Shown piece by piece: positions 1 through 7,110 of a stretch of DNA of 64,000 bases (position 1 is its first letter; every line of letters begins with the position of its first letter). Origin of the DNA: Candidatus Izemoplasma sp. (GTDB taxonomy: Bacteria > Bacillota_I > Bacilli_A > Izemoplasmatales > Izemoplasmataceae). The position numbers and the translations under genes are program-made. Under the pieces are notes generated by a model, which saw nothing but the letters and a program-made list of their open reading frames with translations, was not told where the DNA came from and did not search any database. Where the stretch lies: assembly GCA_021736205.1 (NCBI GenBank), contig JAIPGF010000007.1, forward strand, positions 1 to 64,000, in the 5' to 3' direction.

Positions 1-104
1 AGTACAATAACTTTCCTATGTCACCGCTGGATTGGCTATCTCCTATTCAACATTATACGTTATTTCGCTATAGGATTATTCTATCACGTCTCATTTTTAA
101 ATAG
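1..104 (+). CDS. Possible C-terminal tail of an integrase-core transposase (cut by window edge)
   Basis: An open frame enters from the left edge (codons from position 3) and stops at TAG 102-104. Its first residues, YNNFPMSPLDWLSPIQ, resemble the end of rve/DDE integrase-core transposases (IS3-like), where YNN..P.S.L...TP is common. A sequence of the form TG...CA that could be an element end lies about 34 bases downstream, near 137-138. Only about 33 codons are visible, so this is a tentative call. The location beside a recombinase island fits a mobile remnant. Confidence 0.35.
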   Translation, partial: YNNFPMSPLDWLSPIQHYTLFRYRIILSRLIFK

Positions 105-199
105 TGCCAATCTGTTATTTATGTTTGACAAATCTACAGTTATTTTATGAAGTTTGAAAAAATACAATGAATACAGCAAAAAAAATATAAGTTGATATT

Positions 200-628
200 T
201 CATCGATTTTCAAATTGTCTTATATAGTCCTCAATTTCCCTTCTAATTTTGACAAGTTTTCTTGTTATATTCCTTCTTTTTTGTAAAAGTTCTTTATATT
301 CAAGAGTTTGGTGAAAGAACTTAGGATTTTCTGAAGTTTGTTTTTTCTTACTTAGTTTTTTATCAAAACTTTTCAATTCTAAAATAGTTTTATCAAACTT
401 TGCTCCAATCTTTGATAATGATTCTGGTCCATCATAAGGCAAGAAAAATGTTTGCATAGGAAGTGAGTAGAATTTCGAAAGTTGATGTATAGTTTTAATA
501 GTTGGAGTTCTTTTTTGACTTTCATATCTGGAATATGATGGGATACTTATATTTAATTCTTGCGCAATATCCTTTTGTTTGTATCCCTTATATAACCTGA
601 TTTCCCTTAAATTTTTACCAATATTCAT
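200..628 (-). CDS. XRE-family helix-turn-helix regulator
   Basis: This 142-residue protein is a DNA-binding regulator. Residues about 4-60 form an HTH_3/XRE domain (NLREIRLYKGYKQKDIAQEL, then SYSRYESQKRTP), and the last 60 residues are a lysine-rich helical tail with probable coiled coil. The ATG at 628 has a good ribosome site (GAGGTGAA). A perfect TTACC-N5-GGTAA dyad lies 33 bp upstream and is a candidate autoregulatory operator. No partner gene follows in the same direction. The protein sits in a small accessory island with a tyrosine recombinase, where such regulators often control element genes. Its target is unknown. Confidence 0.85.
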   Translation of the reverse strand: MNIGKNLREIRLYKGYKQKDIAQELNISIPSYSRYESQKRTPTIKTIHQLSKFYSLPMQTFFLPYDGPESLSKIGAKFDKTILELKSFDKKLSKKKQTSENPKFFHQTLEYKELLQKRRNITRKLVKIRREIEDYIRQFENR

Positions 629-660
629 AAGTTCACCTCAAAATATATAATAACACATTT

Positions 661-675
661 TTACCTTTTTGGTAA
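661..675. promoter_or_regulatory. Candidate operator dyad upstream of the XRE gene
   Basis: Perfect inverted repeat TTACC-TTTTT-GGTAA, 33-47 bp upstream of the XRE start codon. The position and two-fold symmetry fit a homodimeric HTH regulator. Assignment to this regulator is inference. Confidence 0.45.
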
Positions 676-787
676 CTTTTAAAAATTTTATTTTTGTTTT
701 CTTTTCTGCCGTATTTCATTTTTATTCTTTATTTTATTCGTTTAAACAAAGGCGTTAAGCGTCTTTTATCTATTCGCCATTAATATT

Positions 788-820
788 AATTTTCGGTTTT
801 TTTTACCGAAAATTTTTTTT
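788..820 (+). terminator. Rho-independent terminator or attenuator, plus strand
   Basis: A 10-bp perfect stem, AATTTTCGGT (788-797) with ACCGAAAATT (805-814), has a seven-T loop and is followed on the plus strand by eight T. No plus-strand gene is visible upstream, so it may end a short untranslated transcript or attenuate transcription entering the island. Confidence 0.55.
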
Positions 821-1030
821 ATGCCTTAAAATTCTCTTTTCTTATATAGATAAAACACGCCTTAGATATATATATATATGAAGGGGTTGGGGGAGATATT
901 ATAAAAATTTAAATTAAAAATTCTTTTTTTGGGAGAATTATTCTCAAATTTAAAAAAATTATATATAGAAAGGAGTTTTAATTTTCTTCCTATTAAAAAA
1001 CTATAGGTCATTGACAATCGAATAGGACCA

Positions 1031-1110
1031 CGTAACGAAATGTTACGGAAGCATATTAAATATTTGGATTTAGTCTACCCAATATTATATGCACGGGATT
1101 TGGTCTACCC
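1031..1110. repeat. Dyad plus two 15-bp direct repeats (iteron-like)
   Basis: CGTAAC-GAAAT-GTTACG (1031-1047) is followed by GGATTTAGTCTACCC (1066-1080) and GGATTTGGTCTACCC (1096-1110). The two repeats differ at one base and are exactly 30 bp apart, close to three helical turns. They lie just upstream of the unknown 122-residue gene and could be an operator for it or an iteron-like binding array. Confidence 0.6.
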
Positions 1111-1161
1111 CAAAAAAAACGTCATTAACATAAAAATCCAAAAAAGAAAGGTGGTGAACGT

Positions 1162-1530
1162 ATGTTAAATGATTTATCTTACCCAGAAATTCTGGTAAAA
1201 AAAATTAATGATGTGATGAAAGACATAACTTTAGAACAAAGTTTACCTTCATCACGTCAACTAAAAACGCTCTTTTCAAAAATAAATGAGCTTGAAGATG
1301 AAATTAAATCATCTGAAAAATTAGTAGACCAGTACTGTAAATATGAATCAGTCCGAGAAGTTATCGATGTATACCAATATCTTCCTGGTGTATTAACGCA
1401 TGAAGAAAGAAGTAAACTTACTAAATGTGATATTGCCAAAATAAACTCATCATATGAGTTATCATGTCTTAGAAATTTTATAAAAGAGACTTACAAAAAA
1501 TTACAAGATCAATATCATAAATCGTATTAA
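1162..1530 (+). CDS. Unknown island protein, 122 aa
   Basis: I do not recognise this protein. It is mostly helical, with a charged central stretch (about residues 35-60, KINELEDEIKSSEKLVDQY) that could form a coiled coil. It has no signal peptide or membrane segment. The ATG at 1162 is preceded by a strong ribosome site (AAAGGTGGTGAA). It lies downstream of the direct-repeat cluster and 215 bp upstream of the tyrosine recombinase, in the same direction. It may be an accessory or directionality factor of the element, but nothing in the sequence proves that. Confidence 0.6.
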   Translation: MLNDLSYPEILVKKINDVMKDITLEQSLPSSRQLKTLFSKINELEDEIKSSEKLVDQYCKYESVREVIDVYQYLPGVLTHEERSKLTKCDIAKINSSYELSCLRNFIKETYKKLQDQYHKSY

Positions 1531-1560
1531 AGACAGACTTATATGAGCACCAGGGTTGTC

Positions 1561-1593
1561 TATAGCGTTTTGCAAACAATGCGAAACGCTATA
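1561..1593. repeat. 33-bp imperfect dyad upstream of the recombinase
   Basis: TATAGCGTTTTGCA (1561-1574) and TGCGAAACGCTATA (1580-1593) form a 14-bp inverted repeat with one mismatch (a wobble pair in RNA) around a five-base spacer. No T-run follows, so it is unlikely to be a terminator. Arm and spacer sizes resemble a tyrosine-recombinase core site. Confidence 0.55.
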
Positions 1594-1600
1594 TAATCAT

Positions 1601-2613
1601 CCTTGTCTCACTTTCATATTGGTAAATTTTTAAAAAGGAAAGGACTGATTAATAAAAATAAAAACTATTCTAAAAAGGAAGTATATCCTTATATATTCCA
1701 AATTATTGTTTAATTTTTAAAGAAAAAAAGAAAAGGAGAAAAAATATGACTATTAAACAAGCAGTACCTGAACTCTTAGAACATATTAAGGCTTATCGAA
1801 GTAAGGCATCATATGAATTTTACACACAATATACTGGCTATCTAAAACATTATATAGGTAATAGAGAATTAGATACACTAACAAAAAAAGATATAACATA
1901 TCTCATTAATCAAAAAAGAAAAGATAGTCCTCAAATATCAAACGCTACATTAAACAAATTTATTACAGTTTTAAAACGACTATACAAATATCACTTCGAA
2001 AGACCTCTTAAATTTGAACGCTTAAATGAAAAAACAACACCTATTGAAACTGTTCCAAAAAAAGTAAAAGAAAAAATATTTAATTATTATGAAAAAAACC
2101 TTCATAAAAAGTATCACTTTCGAAACTATGTCTACATTCGATTGTTATATGATACTGGTTTAAGAATGAATGAACTTAACAATATTAGGCTTCGAAACAT
2201 TGATTTCAAGAATAACGTTATATTAGTTACAGTTACTAAGACCGACCGAGATCGATATGTGATATTCTCAAAAGAAACTGCACAATATTTGAAAAAATTT
2301 ATTACTATCCATGTTAATTCTGATTTTATTTTCTATGATTTCAATAATGGTAACAAATTATCAACAAGCGCTGTTGAATCATTTATATCTCGTCTAAAAA
2401 AGCGTTTAAATATTAAAAAAAGTATATCTCCGCATAAATGGCGACACACTTTTGGAACAAATTTTGCAAAGAATGGTGGAAACTTAGAAGCACTTCGAAA
2501 TTTAATGGGACATACAAATTTAAAAACAACCCAAAGGTATTTACACTTAAATAAAGAAGATCTTCTTAATTTCTATAACCAAGTCTATTCTTAAGAAAAA
2601 TAGTGAGACAAGG
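1601..2613. repeat. 12-bp inverted repeats bracketing the recombinase gene
   Basis: CCTTGTCTCACT at 1601-1612 recurs exactly as its reverse complement AGTGAGACAAGG at 2602-2613. The arms enclose the whole tyrosine recombinase gene: the left arm lies 133 bp before its ATG and the right arm starts 7 bp after its stop codon. This arrangement fits ends of an element or crossover sites of an invertible segment. A chance match is possible at this length. Confidence 0.5.
1746..2594 (+). CDS. Tyrosine recombinase / integrase
   Basis: This 282-residue protein cuts and rejoins DNA through a 3'-phosphotyrosine link. Residues 1-95 form the SAM-like core-binding domain, and residues about 105-280 the catalytic domain. 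All six catalytic residues are visible: R140 (TGLRMNEL), K165, H230 and R233 (HKWRHTFGT), H256 (LMGHTN) and Y265 (TTQRYLH). Its size is that of XerC/D and small integrases, with no arm-binding domain. The ATG at 1746 has the ribosome site AAAAGGAG. Lysine and asparagine content is high, unlike housekeeping genes nearby. It is flanked by 12-bp inverted repeats and abuts a tRNA cluster, which suggests an element-borne enzyme rather than the chromosomal Xer. Confidence 0.9.
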   Translation: MTIKQAVPELLEHIKAYRSKASYEFYTQYTGYLKHYIGNRELDTLTKKDITYLINQKRKDSPQISNATLNKFITVLKRLYKYHFERPLKFERLNEKTTPIETVPKKVKEKIFNYYEKNLHKKYHFRNYVYIRLLYDTGLRMNELNNIRLRNIDFKNNVILVTVTKTDRDRYVIFSKETAQYLKKFITIHVNSDFIFYDFNNGNKLSTSAVESFISRLKKRLNIKKSISPHKWRHTFGTNFAKNGGNLEALRNLMGHTNLKTTQRYLHLNKEDLLNFYNQVYS

Positions 2614-2630
2614 ACATAGAGAAAATATTC

Positions 2631-2659
2631 AAATAAAAAAAGCGCTAAAAACGCTTTAG
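2631..2659 (-). terminator. Terminator of the tRNA operon
   Basis: Read on the minus strand, AAAGCG-N7-CGCTTT (2657-2639) is followed by a run of T. It lies 12 bp past the CCA end of tRNA-Phe. Confidence 0.8.
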
Positions 2660-2671
2660 TTTACAGATTAA

Positions 2672-2747
2672 TGGTGGCTCGAGACAGAATCGAACTGCCG
2701 ACACACGGATTTTCAATCCGTTGCTCTACCTACTGAGCTATCGAGCC
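2672..2747 (-). tRNA. tRNA-Phe (GAA)
   Basis: 76 nt, cloverleaf with acceptor GGCTCGA, anticodon loop holding GAA, encoded CCA. Last gene of the tRNA array before its terminator. Confidence 0.97.
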
Positions 2748-2749
2748 AA

Positions 2750-2825
2750 TGGCGGTCCAGACGAGATTTGAACTCGCGATCTTCGGTGTGACAGACCGAC
2801 ATGTTAACCGCTACACTACTGGACC
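2750..2825 (-). tRNA. tRNA-Asp (GTC)
   Basis: 76 nt, acceptor GGTCCAG, anticodon loop CTGTCAC, discriminator G and encoded CCA. Confidence 0.97.
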
Positions 2826-2828
2826 ATT

Positions 2829-2905
<77 letters not shown>

Positions 2906-2937
2906 ATATGGGTGTTTGTTATAAAGAAATACTTTTA

Positions 2938-3030
2938 TGGCGGAGGAAGAGGGATTCGAACCCCCGCGACACTTACATGCCCTGTCGGTTTTCAAGACCG
3001 ATCCCTTCAGCCGGACTTGGGTATTCCTCC
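2938..3030 (-). tRNA. tRNA-Ser (TGA)
   Basis: 93 nt class II tRNA with a long variable arm, acceptor GGAGGAA and anticodon loop CTTGAAA (TGA). CCA is encoded. Confidence 0.96.
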
Positions 3031-3048
3031 GTAAAATGTGTTTAAAGT

Positions 3049-3126
3049 TGGTGGACCCGGCAGGACTCGAACCTGCGACCATCCGGTTATGAGCCGGGAG
3101 CTCTGACCAGACTGAGCTACGGGTCC
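3049..3126 (-). tRNA. tRNA-Ile2 (CAT, expected lysidine at C34)
   Basis: 78 nt with a CAT anticodon. The acceptor GGACCCG, anticodon arm GGCTCATAACC and T arm resemble the Bacillus tRNA-Ile2 rather than elongator or initiator Met, both of which are present beside it. Its neighbours (Met before, Ser after) are those of Ile2 in Bacillus. Decoding AUA would require TilS, encoded at 30748-32058. Confidence 0.85.
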
Positions 3127-3130
3127 GACT

Positions 3131-3207
3131 TGGTAGCGGCAGAGGGGATTGAACCCACGACCTTTCGGGTATGAACCGAATGCTCTAGCCATCTGAGCTA
3201 CACCGCC
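3131..3207 (-). tRNA. Elongator tRNA-Met (CAT)
   Basis: 77 nt, acceptor GGCGGTG, anticodon loop TTCATAC, encoded CCA. It lacks initiator features. Confidence 0.93.
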
Positions 3208-3304
3208 ATCTTAATTACTATAAGTGAAGCTAAGATATTACTTTAAATTTAATTAATCATTAAAATTAATTATTTTAAAATCTTTTATCTTAAACAAATA
3301 AACA

Positions 3305-3392
3305 TGGTACCTAGGGCCGGAGTTGAACCGGCACGGTATTAACTACCATTGGATTTTAAGTCCAACGCGTCTACCAATTCCGCCACCCAGGC
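3305..3392 (-). tRNA. tRNA-Leu (TAA)
   Basis: 88 nt class II tRNA with a long variable arm, acceptor GCCTGGG and anticodon loop CTTAAAA. It is followed by a 97-bp A+T-rich gap before tRNA-Met. Confidence 0.96.
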
Positions 3393-3399
3393 ATAATAA

Positions 3400-3475
3400 T
3401 GGTGACCCGCACAGGATTTGAACCTGTGACCCTCTGATTAAAAGTCAGATGCTCTACCAACTGAGCTAGCGGGTC
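3400..3475 (-). tRNA. tRNA-Lys (TTT)
   Basis: 76 nt, acceptor GACCCGC, anticodon loop CTTTTAA, encoded CCA. Confidence 0.97.
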
Positions 3476-3480
3476 GGAAA

Positions 3481-3556
3481 TGGTGCCGGAAACAGGAGTC
3501 GAACCCGTGACCTACTCATTACAAGTGAGTTGCTCTACCAGCTGAGCTATTCCGGC
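3481..3556 (-). tRNA. tRNA-Thr (TGT)
   Basis: 76 nt, acceptor GCCGGAA, anticodon loop CTTGTAA, encoded CCA. Confidence 0.97.
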
Positions 3557-3558
3557 TA

Positions 3559-3634
3559 TGGTGGAGAATACTGGGCTCGAACCAGTGACCCCTTGCTTGT
3601 AAGGCAAGTGCTCTCCCAACTGAGCTAATCCTCC
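3559..3634 (-). tRNA. tRNA-Val (TAC)
   Basis: 76 nt, acceptor GGAGGAT, anticodon loop CTTACAA, encoded CCA. Confidence 0.97.
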
Positions 3635-3637
3635 ATA

Positions 3638-3713
3638 TGGTGGAGCCTAGCGGGCTCGAACCGCTGACCTACTGCGTGCAAGGCAGTCGCTCTCCCAACT
3701 GAGCTAAGGCCCC
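3638..3713 (-). tRNA. tRNA-Ala (TGC)
   Basis: 76 nt, acceptor GGGGCCT, anticodon loop CTTGCAC, encoded CCA. It follows tRNA-Ile(GAT), the pair usually found in rRNA spacers, but no rRNA is present here. Confidence 0.97.
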
Positions 3714-3737
3714 ATATGAGTGTCTTATAATTTTATT

Positions 3738-3815
<78 letters not shown>

Positions 3816-3840
3816 ACCGAAAAACATAAGTGCGTTAATT

Positions 3841-3869
3841 ATTCTACTATTTAATTATAGTCTTGTCAA
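3841..3869 (-). promoter_or_regulatory. Strong sigma-A-type promoter of the main tRNA array
   Basis: On the minus strand, TTGACA (3869-3864) and TAGAAT (3846-3841) are separated by 17 bp, starting 27 bp before tRNA-Ile. It would drive the twelve tRNAs Ile to Phe. Confidence 0.8.
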
Positions 3870-3903
3870 CCGTATTATCTATTTTTCTCAAAAAAAACTA
3901 AAA

Positions 3904-3978
3904 TGGCTGGGCTAGATGGAATTGAACCATCGATCCCGGAGTCAAAGTCCGGTGCCTTAACCGCTTGGCCATAGCCCA
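3904..3978 (-). tRNA. tRNA-Gln (TTG)
   Basis: 75 nt, acceptor TGGGCTA, anticodon loop CTTTGAC, discriminator G, encoded CCA. Confidence 0.97.
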
Positions 3979-3987
3979 TTAAAAAAA

Positions 3988-4072
3988 TGGTGGAGGGAGA
4001 CGGTTTCGAACCGCCGAACCCTAAGGGAACAGAGTTACAGTCTGTCGCGTTTAGCCTCTTCGCTACCCCTCC
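3988..4072 (-). tRNA. tRNA-Tyr (GTA)
   Basis: 85 nt class II tRNA with a long variable arm, acceptor GGAGGGG and anticodon loop CTGTAAC. First gene of the array. Confidence 0.97.
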
Positions 4073-4087
4073 AAACACGCAAGATAT

Positions 4088-4116
4088 ATGATATAACAAA
4101 TTCATATAAAATGCAA
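4088..4116 (-). promoter_or_regulatory. Likely promoter of tRNA-Tyr/Gln
   Basis: On the minus strand, TTGCAT (4116-4111) and TATCAT (4093-4088) are 17 bp apart, just past the stop codon of the MazG-like gene and 16 bp before tRNA-Tyr. Confidence 0.55.
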
Positions 4117-4117
4117 G

Positions 4118-4402
4118 TTATTTTTCTAAAGGATATTTTATTTTATTCTTCTCCAATTTCTCATAAATTATTTCTTCTATATCAAATCCTAAATCATGTG
4201 CCATTGCAATTGAATAAATGATAACATCTGCAATCTCTTCTTTAACATTTTCAATATCAGCAAATTTGTTCCCCCATTGATAATTTTCAAGTAATTCAGC
4301 TGCTTCTATTATTATTGATTTAGCTAAATTTTCTGGATTATCAGATTCTTTCCATCCTCTTTCATCCCGAAATTTTATAATTTTTTCTACAAGTTTATTC
4401 AT
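4118..4402 (-). CDS. MazG-like nucleotide pyrophosphohydrolase
   Basis: This 94-residue single-domain protein belongs to the all-alpha NTP pyrophosphatase superfamily (MazG-like, near the RS21-C6/dCTPase group). Such enzymes hydrolyse non-canonical or surplus NTPs to NMP and pyrophosphate. The metal-binding pattern is visible as IIIEAAELLE and, about 19 residues on, EEIADVIIY. I chose ATG 4402 because a clear ribosome site (AGGTGATAAG) precedes it, and that site includes the TGA stop of the DUF951 gene. It is the last protein gene of the parA-parB-mscS-DUF951 run. The natural substrate cannot be told from sequence. Confidence 0.85.
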   Translation of the reverse strand: MNKLVEKIIKFRDERGWKESDNPENLAKSIIIEAAELLENYQWGNKFADIENVKEEIADVIIYSIAMAHDLGFDIEEIIYEKLEKNKIKYPLEK

Positions 4403-4407
4403 ACTTA

Positions 4408-4602
4408 TCACCTAAGAAATTTTTCACCATTTATTTTTTTTATACGTTTAAGCACTGTAGGGCGATCAAGCATAACTATCCTATCACAACCTAAGCATTT
4501 AAGTTTTAAATCTGCACCTGTTCTAATTACTTTCCATTCAAAACTACCACATGGATGTTTTTTTTTCAATGTTAATACATCATCTAATTTAATCTTTTGC
4601 AT
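4408..4602 (-). CDS. DUF951 family protein (YyzM-like)
   Basis: A 64-residue protein of the DUF951 family, whose biochemical function is not known. Family features are visible: the HPCGS.EW segment (residues about 16-23) and a CLGC motif near residue 36 that could bind zinc together with the first cysteine. Its start overlaps the mscS end by 14 bp without a strong ribosome site, suggesting translational coupling. In Bacillus the homologue lies in the same origin-proximal neighbourhood close to parA/parB, so synteny supports the call. Confidence 0.88.
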   Translation of the reverse strand: MQKIKLDDVLTLKKKHPCGSFEWKVIRTGADLKLKCLGCDRIVMLDRPTVLKRIKKINGEKFLR

Positions 4603-5431
4603 TATGAACCACTACTTGTGGGAATGGAATTTCAATATCATTTTTATTAAAGAAAACAACTAAATCCCTTCTTATATTTCTTTCAACCGAAAAATGTTCA
4701 TTCGATATAGTTTTAGCAATAATTTTTAAATTAATGGAAGAGTCAGCTAATTCACTTACTCCTAAAAATTGAGGTGTCTCTGTAACAACTTCGTACTTTC
4801 CATCAATTTCTTCTATAAATTTTACCATCAGTTCTTGAAGTTTCAATAAATCCGTGTCGTAAGCCACACCAAAATCAACTACAGCTGTACTGTTATCTTT
4901 AGAAAAATTAATAATGGAATCTATAAGTCCATTATTAATAATTTTGTGTTGACCAGTCCAGTTTTGAATTATAGTTGTTCTGATACCAATATCAATAACT
5001 TTACCCTTGAAGTCACCAATTGAAACTGTATCTCCAACATTAACAGACCCTTCTAGAATAATAAGAAATCCACTAATAAAATCACGAACAATTTCTTGAG
5101 CCCCAAATCCTAAAGCTAATCCAAGAATTCCGGCAGAAGCTAAAATTGGTGTTATATTCACATTAAATTCGTTTAATATTAACGCAATAACTAAGAAATA
5201 GACAACATATTTTACAATTTTAGATAGTAGTCTTAACAATGTTTCAGTTCTTCTTTCACTATGATTTCTCTTAATTGATTTTTCAAGTAAAAATACTATA
5301 ATTTTATGACCAAAAAAGCCCATGATTATATAAATGATGATAAAAATAATGCTTACTAAAACATGAGATAACTTTTCAGCAACATTGTAATTTACAAAAA
5401 AGTCAACGAAAATAGTTCTTAAATCAATCAT
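4589..5431 (-). CDS. mscS: Small-conductance mechanosensitive channel (MscS family)
   Basis: A 280-residue membrane channel that opens under membrane tension to release solutes on osmotic downshock. Three transmembrane helices are visible: residues about 22-48, about 68-86, and the pore-lining TM3 near residues 90-115 with its glycine/alanine-rich ASAGILGLALGFGAQ. The cytoplasmic beta domain follows (GSVNVGDTVSIGDFKGKV). Length matches E. coli MscS. A strong ribosome site (AGGAGAG) precedes ATG 5431, two bases after the parB stop, so it is co-transcribed with parAB. This neighbourhood is common in Firmicutes. Confidence 0.93.
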   Translation of the reverse strand: MIDLRTIFVDFFVNYNVAEKLSHVLVSIIFIIIYIIMGFFGHKIIVFLLEKSIKRNHSERRTETLLRLLSKIVKYVVYFLVIALILNEFNVNITPILASAGILGLALGFGAQEIVRDFISGFLIILEGSVNVGDTVSIGDFKGKVIDIGIRTTIIQNWTGQHKIINNGLIDSIINFSKDNSTAVVDFGVAYDTDLLKLQELMVKFIEEIDGKYEVVTETPQFLGVSELADSSINLKIIAKTISNEHFSVERNIRRDLVVFFNKNDIEIPFPQVVVHNAKD

Positions 5432-5433
5432 TA

Positions 5434-6261
5434 TTAATCTCTCCTTAATAGTTTAATAATTTTATTCAATTCTTCTTCGTTATCAAATTTCAAAGATAAT
5501 TTATTCTTAGTCAAAGAAAACTTATAATCTTCTTTTAAAAGAAATTTAATCTGTTTTCTCTTTTTTATCAATTGCTCTTCAGAAAGAATAGCAGTGCTTT
5601 TACTATTTGTCATATTTCTTATGATTTTTTCAATATCTCTAACAGTTAAGTTTTCAGCGAGAATTTTGCTAAAGAATTTTTGAATCATTTGCTGATTATC
5701 TAATTTACTCAAAGCTCGCGCATGGCCCATTGATAATTCCCCTAAATTAACAGCATCTAGAACATTATTAGGCAAGTGTAAAAGCCCTATAATATTCGTA
5801 ACATACACGCGGCTTTTACCAATTTTTTCTCCCAACTCTTTATGGGTTAACTTGAGATTAGCAATCGCTTTTTGAAACGCAATTGCCTGTTCAATTGGTG
5901 TTAGATCTTCCCGTTGAACGTTTTCAAGAATAGACAATTCTGAAAGATATTTAGAATTGTAATTTCTTATAATCGCTGGAACTTTTTTTAAGTTTGCTAA
6001 TTCAGAAGCTCTTACACGTCGTTCCCCAGCAACAACAATATAACCTTGACTAGCTTTTTTTAAAATAACTGGTTGTAATATACCATGTTCTTTAATTGAT
6101 TGAGCTAATTCTTTCAATTTCTTTTCATTAAAAACAGTACGTGGTTGATCCGGATTAGGGCGGATATCACTAATTTCAACCTCAACAACTTCTTCATTTT
6201 CATTTATAAACTCTTTATTCTCCTCCATAAGTTCATTAAATGATTTTTTATGTCTATCCAC
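5434..6261 (-). CDS. parB: Chromosome-partitioning protein ParB (Spo0J)
   Basis: ParB binds parS sites near the origin, spreads as a CTP-dependent clamp and works with ParA in origin segregation. The sequence shows the N-terminal CTP-binding/ParB domain (DIRPNPDQPR, then VVAGERRVRASE and the NVQREDLTPIEQA segment), a central HTH (THKELGEKIGKSRVYVTN) and a C-terminal dimerisation region. I place the start at GTG 6261, giving 275 residues. This GTG overlaps the parA stop (GTGGATAG) and matches the usual short lead-in before the first motif. A longer frame to 6354 would run deep into parA and adds no family sequence. ATG 6225 is a weaker alternative. Confidence 0.92.
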   Translation of the reverse strand: MDRHKKSFNELMEENKEFINENEEVVEVEISDIRPNPDQPRTVFNEKKLKELAQSIKEHGILQPVILKKASQGYIVVAGERRVRASELANLKKVPAIIRNYNSKYLSELSILENVQREDLTPIEQAIAFQKAIANLKLTHKELGEKIGKSRVYVTNIIGLLHLPNNVLDAVNLGELSMGHARALSKLDNQQMIQKFFSKILAENLTVRDIEKIIRNMTNSKSTAILSEEQLIKKRKQIKFLLKEDYKFSLTKNKLSLKFDNEEELNKIIKLLRRD

Positions 6262-7036
6262 TTTGTTCTTCAAGTTCAACCATTTCCTTGGCGAGATTTT
6301 GATAACTAAGTGATCCCTTACAGCGAGGAGAATATTCTGTAACAGGCAATCCATATGATGGGGCCATAGAAACTTTTACATTTCTTGGTATAATTGTTTT
6401 AAAAACTTTCTCTTTAAAATATGTTCGTACCTCATTAATTACTTCATATCCTATATTACTTCTCGTATCAAGCATTGTTAATAAAACACCTTCTATTGTT
6501 AAAACTTTTCTATTGTACTTTTGTTTACCTTGTATAACACGTATAGTATTGAGTAATTGTGTCAATCCATCCATAGCTAAAAACTCACACTGAACAGGTA
6601 TTATAACACTATCCGATGCAACTAAAGCATTAATGGTCACGATCCCCAAAGAAGGCGGGCAATCAATTATAATATAATCATAATCTTTACGGATATTTTC
6701 AATCGCATTCGCTAAAATAAAATCTTTATTATCATGCGATATTAGTTTATCTTCAATACGTCCTAATTCATATCTTGCTGGTATCACATCCACATTAACA
6801 GAATCAGATTTAACAATCGTTTTAATAATATCAACTTCATCTTTAAAAACATCAGAAATTGTGTATTTCAATCCAGCTCTATTTATTCCTAAATATGTTG
6901 TTGCATTGGCCTGATGATCAACATCAATAAGTAGTACTTTTTTATCTAAATATGACAAAGAACTTGCCAAATTAACACTCGTAGTTGTTTTTCCAACACC
7001 ACCCTTTTGATTACTAACAGATATAATTTTTCCCAT
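6254..7036 (-). CDS. parA: Chromosome-partitioning ATPase ParA (Soj)
   Basis: A 260-residue deviant Walker ATPase. The P-loop KGGVGKTTTSVNLA begins at residue 11 with the signature first lysine, the switch I DVDHQANAT is near residue 38, and Walker B DYIIIDCPPSLG is near residue 115. In Bacillus, Soj is moved by ParB and also controls DnaA activity. The gene is first in the parA-parB-mscS-DUF951-mazG-like run. Its upstream region carries two convergent DnaA boxes, so DnaA may bind at or near its promoter. Length is normal for Soj, and there is no plasmid-type HTH extension. Confidence 0.95.
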   Translation of the reverse strand: MGKIISVSNQKGGVGKTTTSVNLASSLSYLDKKVLLIDVDHQANATTYLGINRAGLKYTISDVFKDEVDIIKTIVKSDSVNVDVIPARYELGRIEDKLISHDNKDFILANAIENIRKDYDYIIIDCPPSLGIVTINALVASDSVIIPVQCEFLAMDGLTQLLNTIRVIQGKQKYNRKVLTIEGVLLTMLDTRSNIGYEVINEVRTYFKEKVFKTIIPRNVKVSMAPSYGLPVTEYSPRCKGSLSYQNLAKEMVELEEQSG

Positions 7037-7110
7037 AATATCACCTCTAAATCTATCCCTCTTATAAACTTTTAGGAAAGTATATATATTTTATCATATT
7101 AATCTTTCAT

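Larger units (their letters stand above)
629..1161. other. Gene-free 533-bp stretch between divergent island genes
   Basis: No convincing reading frame is present. It holds the TTACC dyad (661-675), the hairpin with T-run (788-820), a GAGAAT-T-ATTCTC dyad (933-945), a CGTAAC-N5-GTTACG dyad (1031-1047) and two 15-bp direct repeats (1066-1080 and 1096-1110). The density of symmetric elements suggests a control or recombination/replication region of a former mobile element. Confidence 0.6.

Noticed and set aside
6262-6354. N-terminal extension of parB reaching 31 codons into parA
   Set aside because: The extra residues show no ParB similarity and would need a 101-bp overlap. GTG 6261 at the parA stop gives the normal N-terminus.
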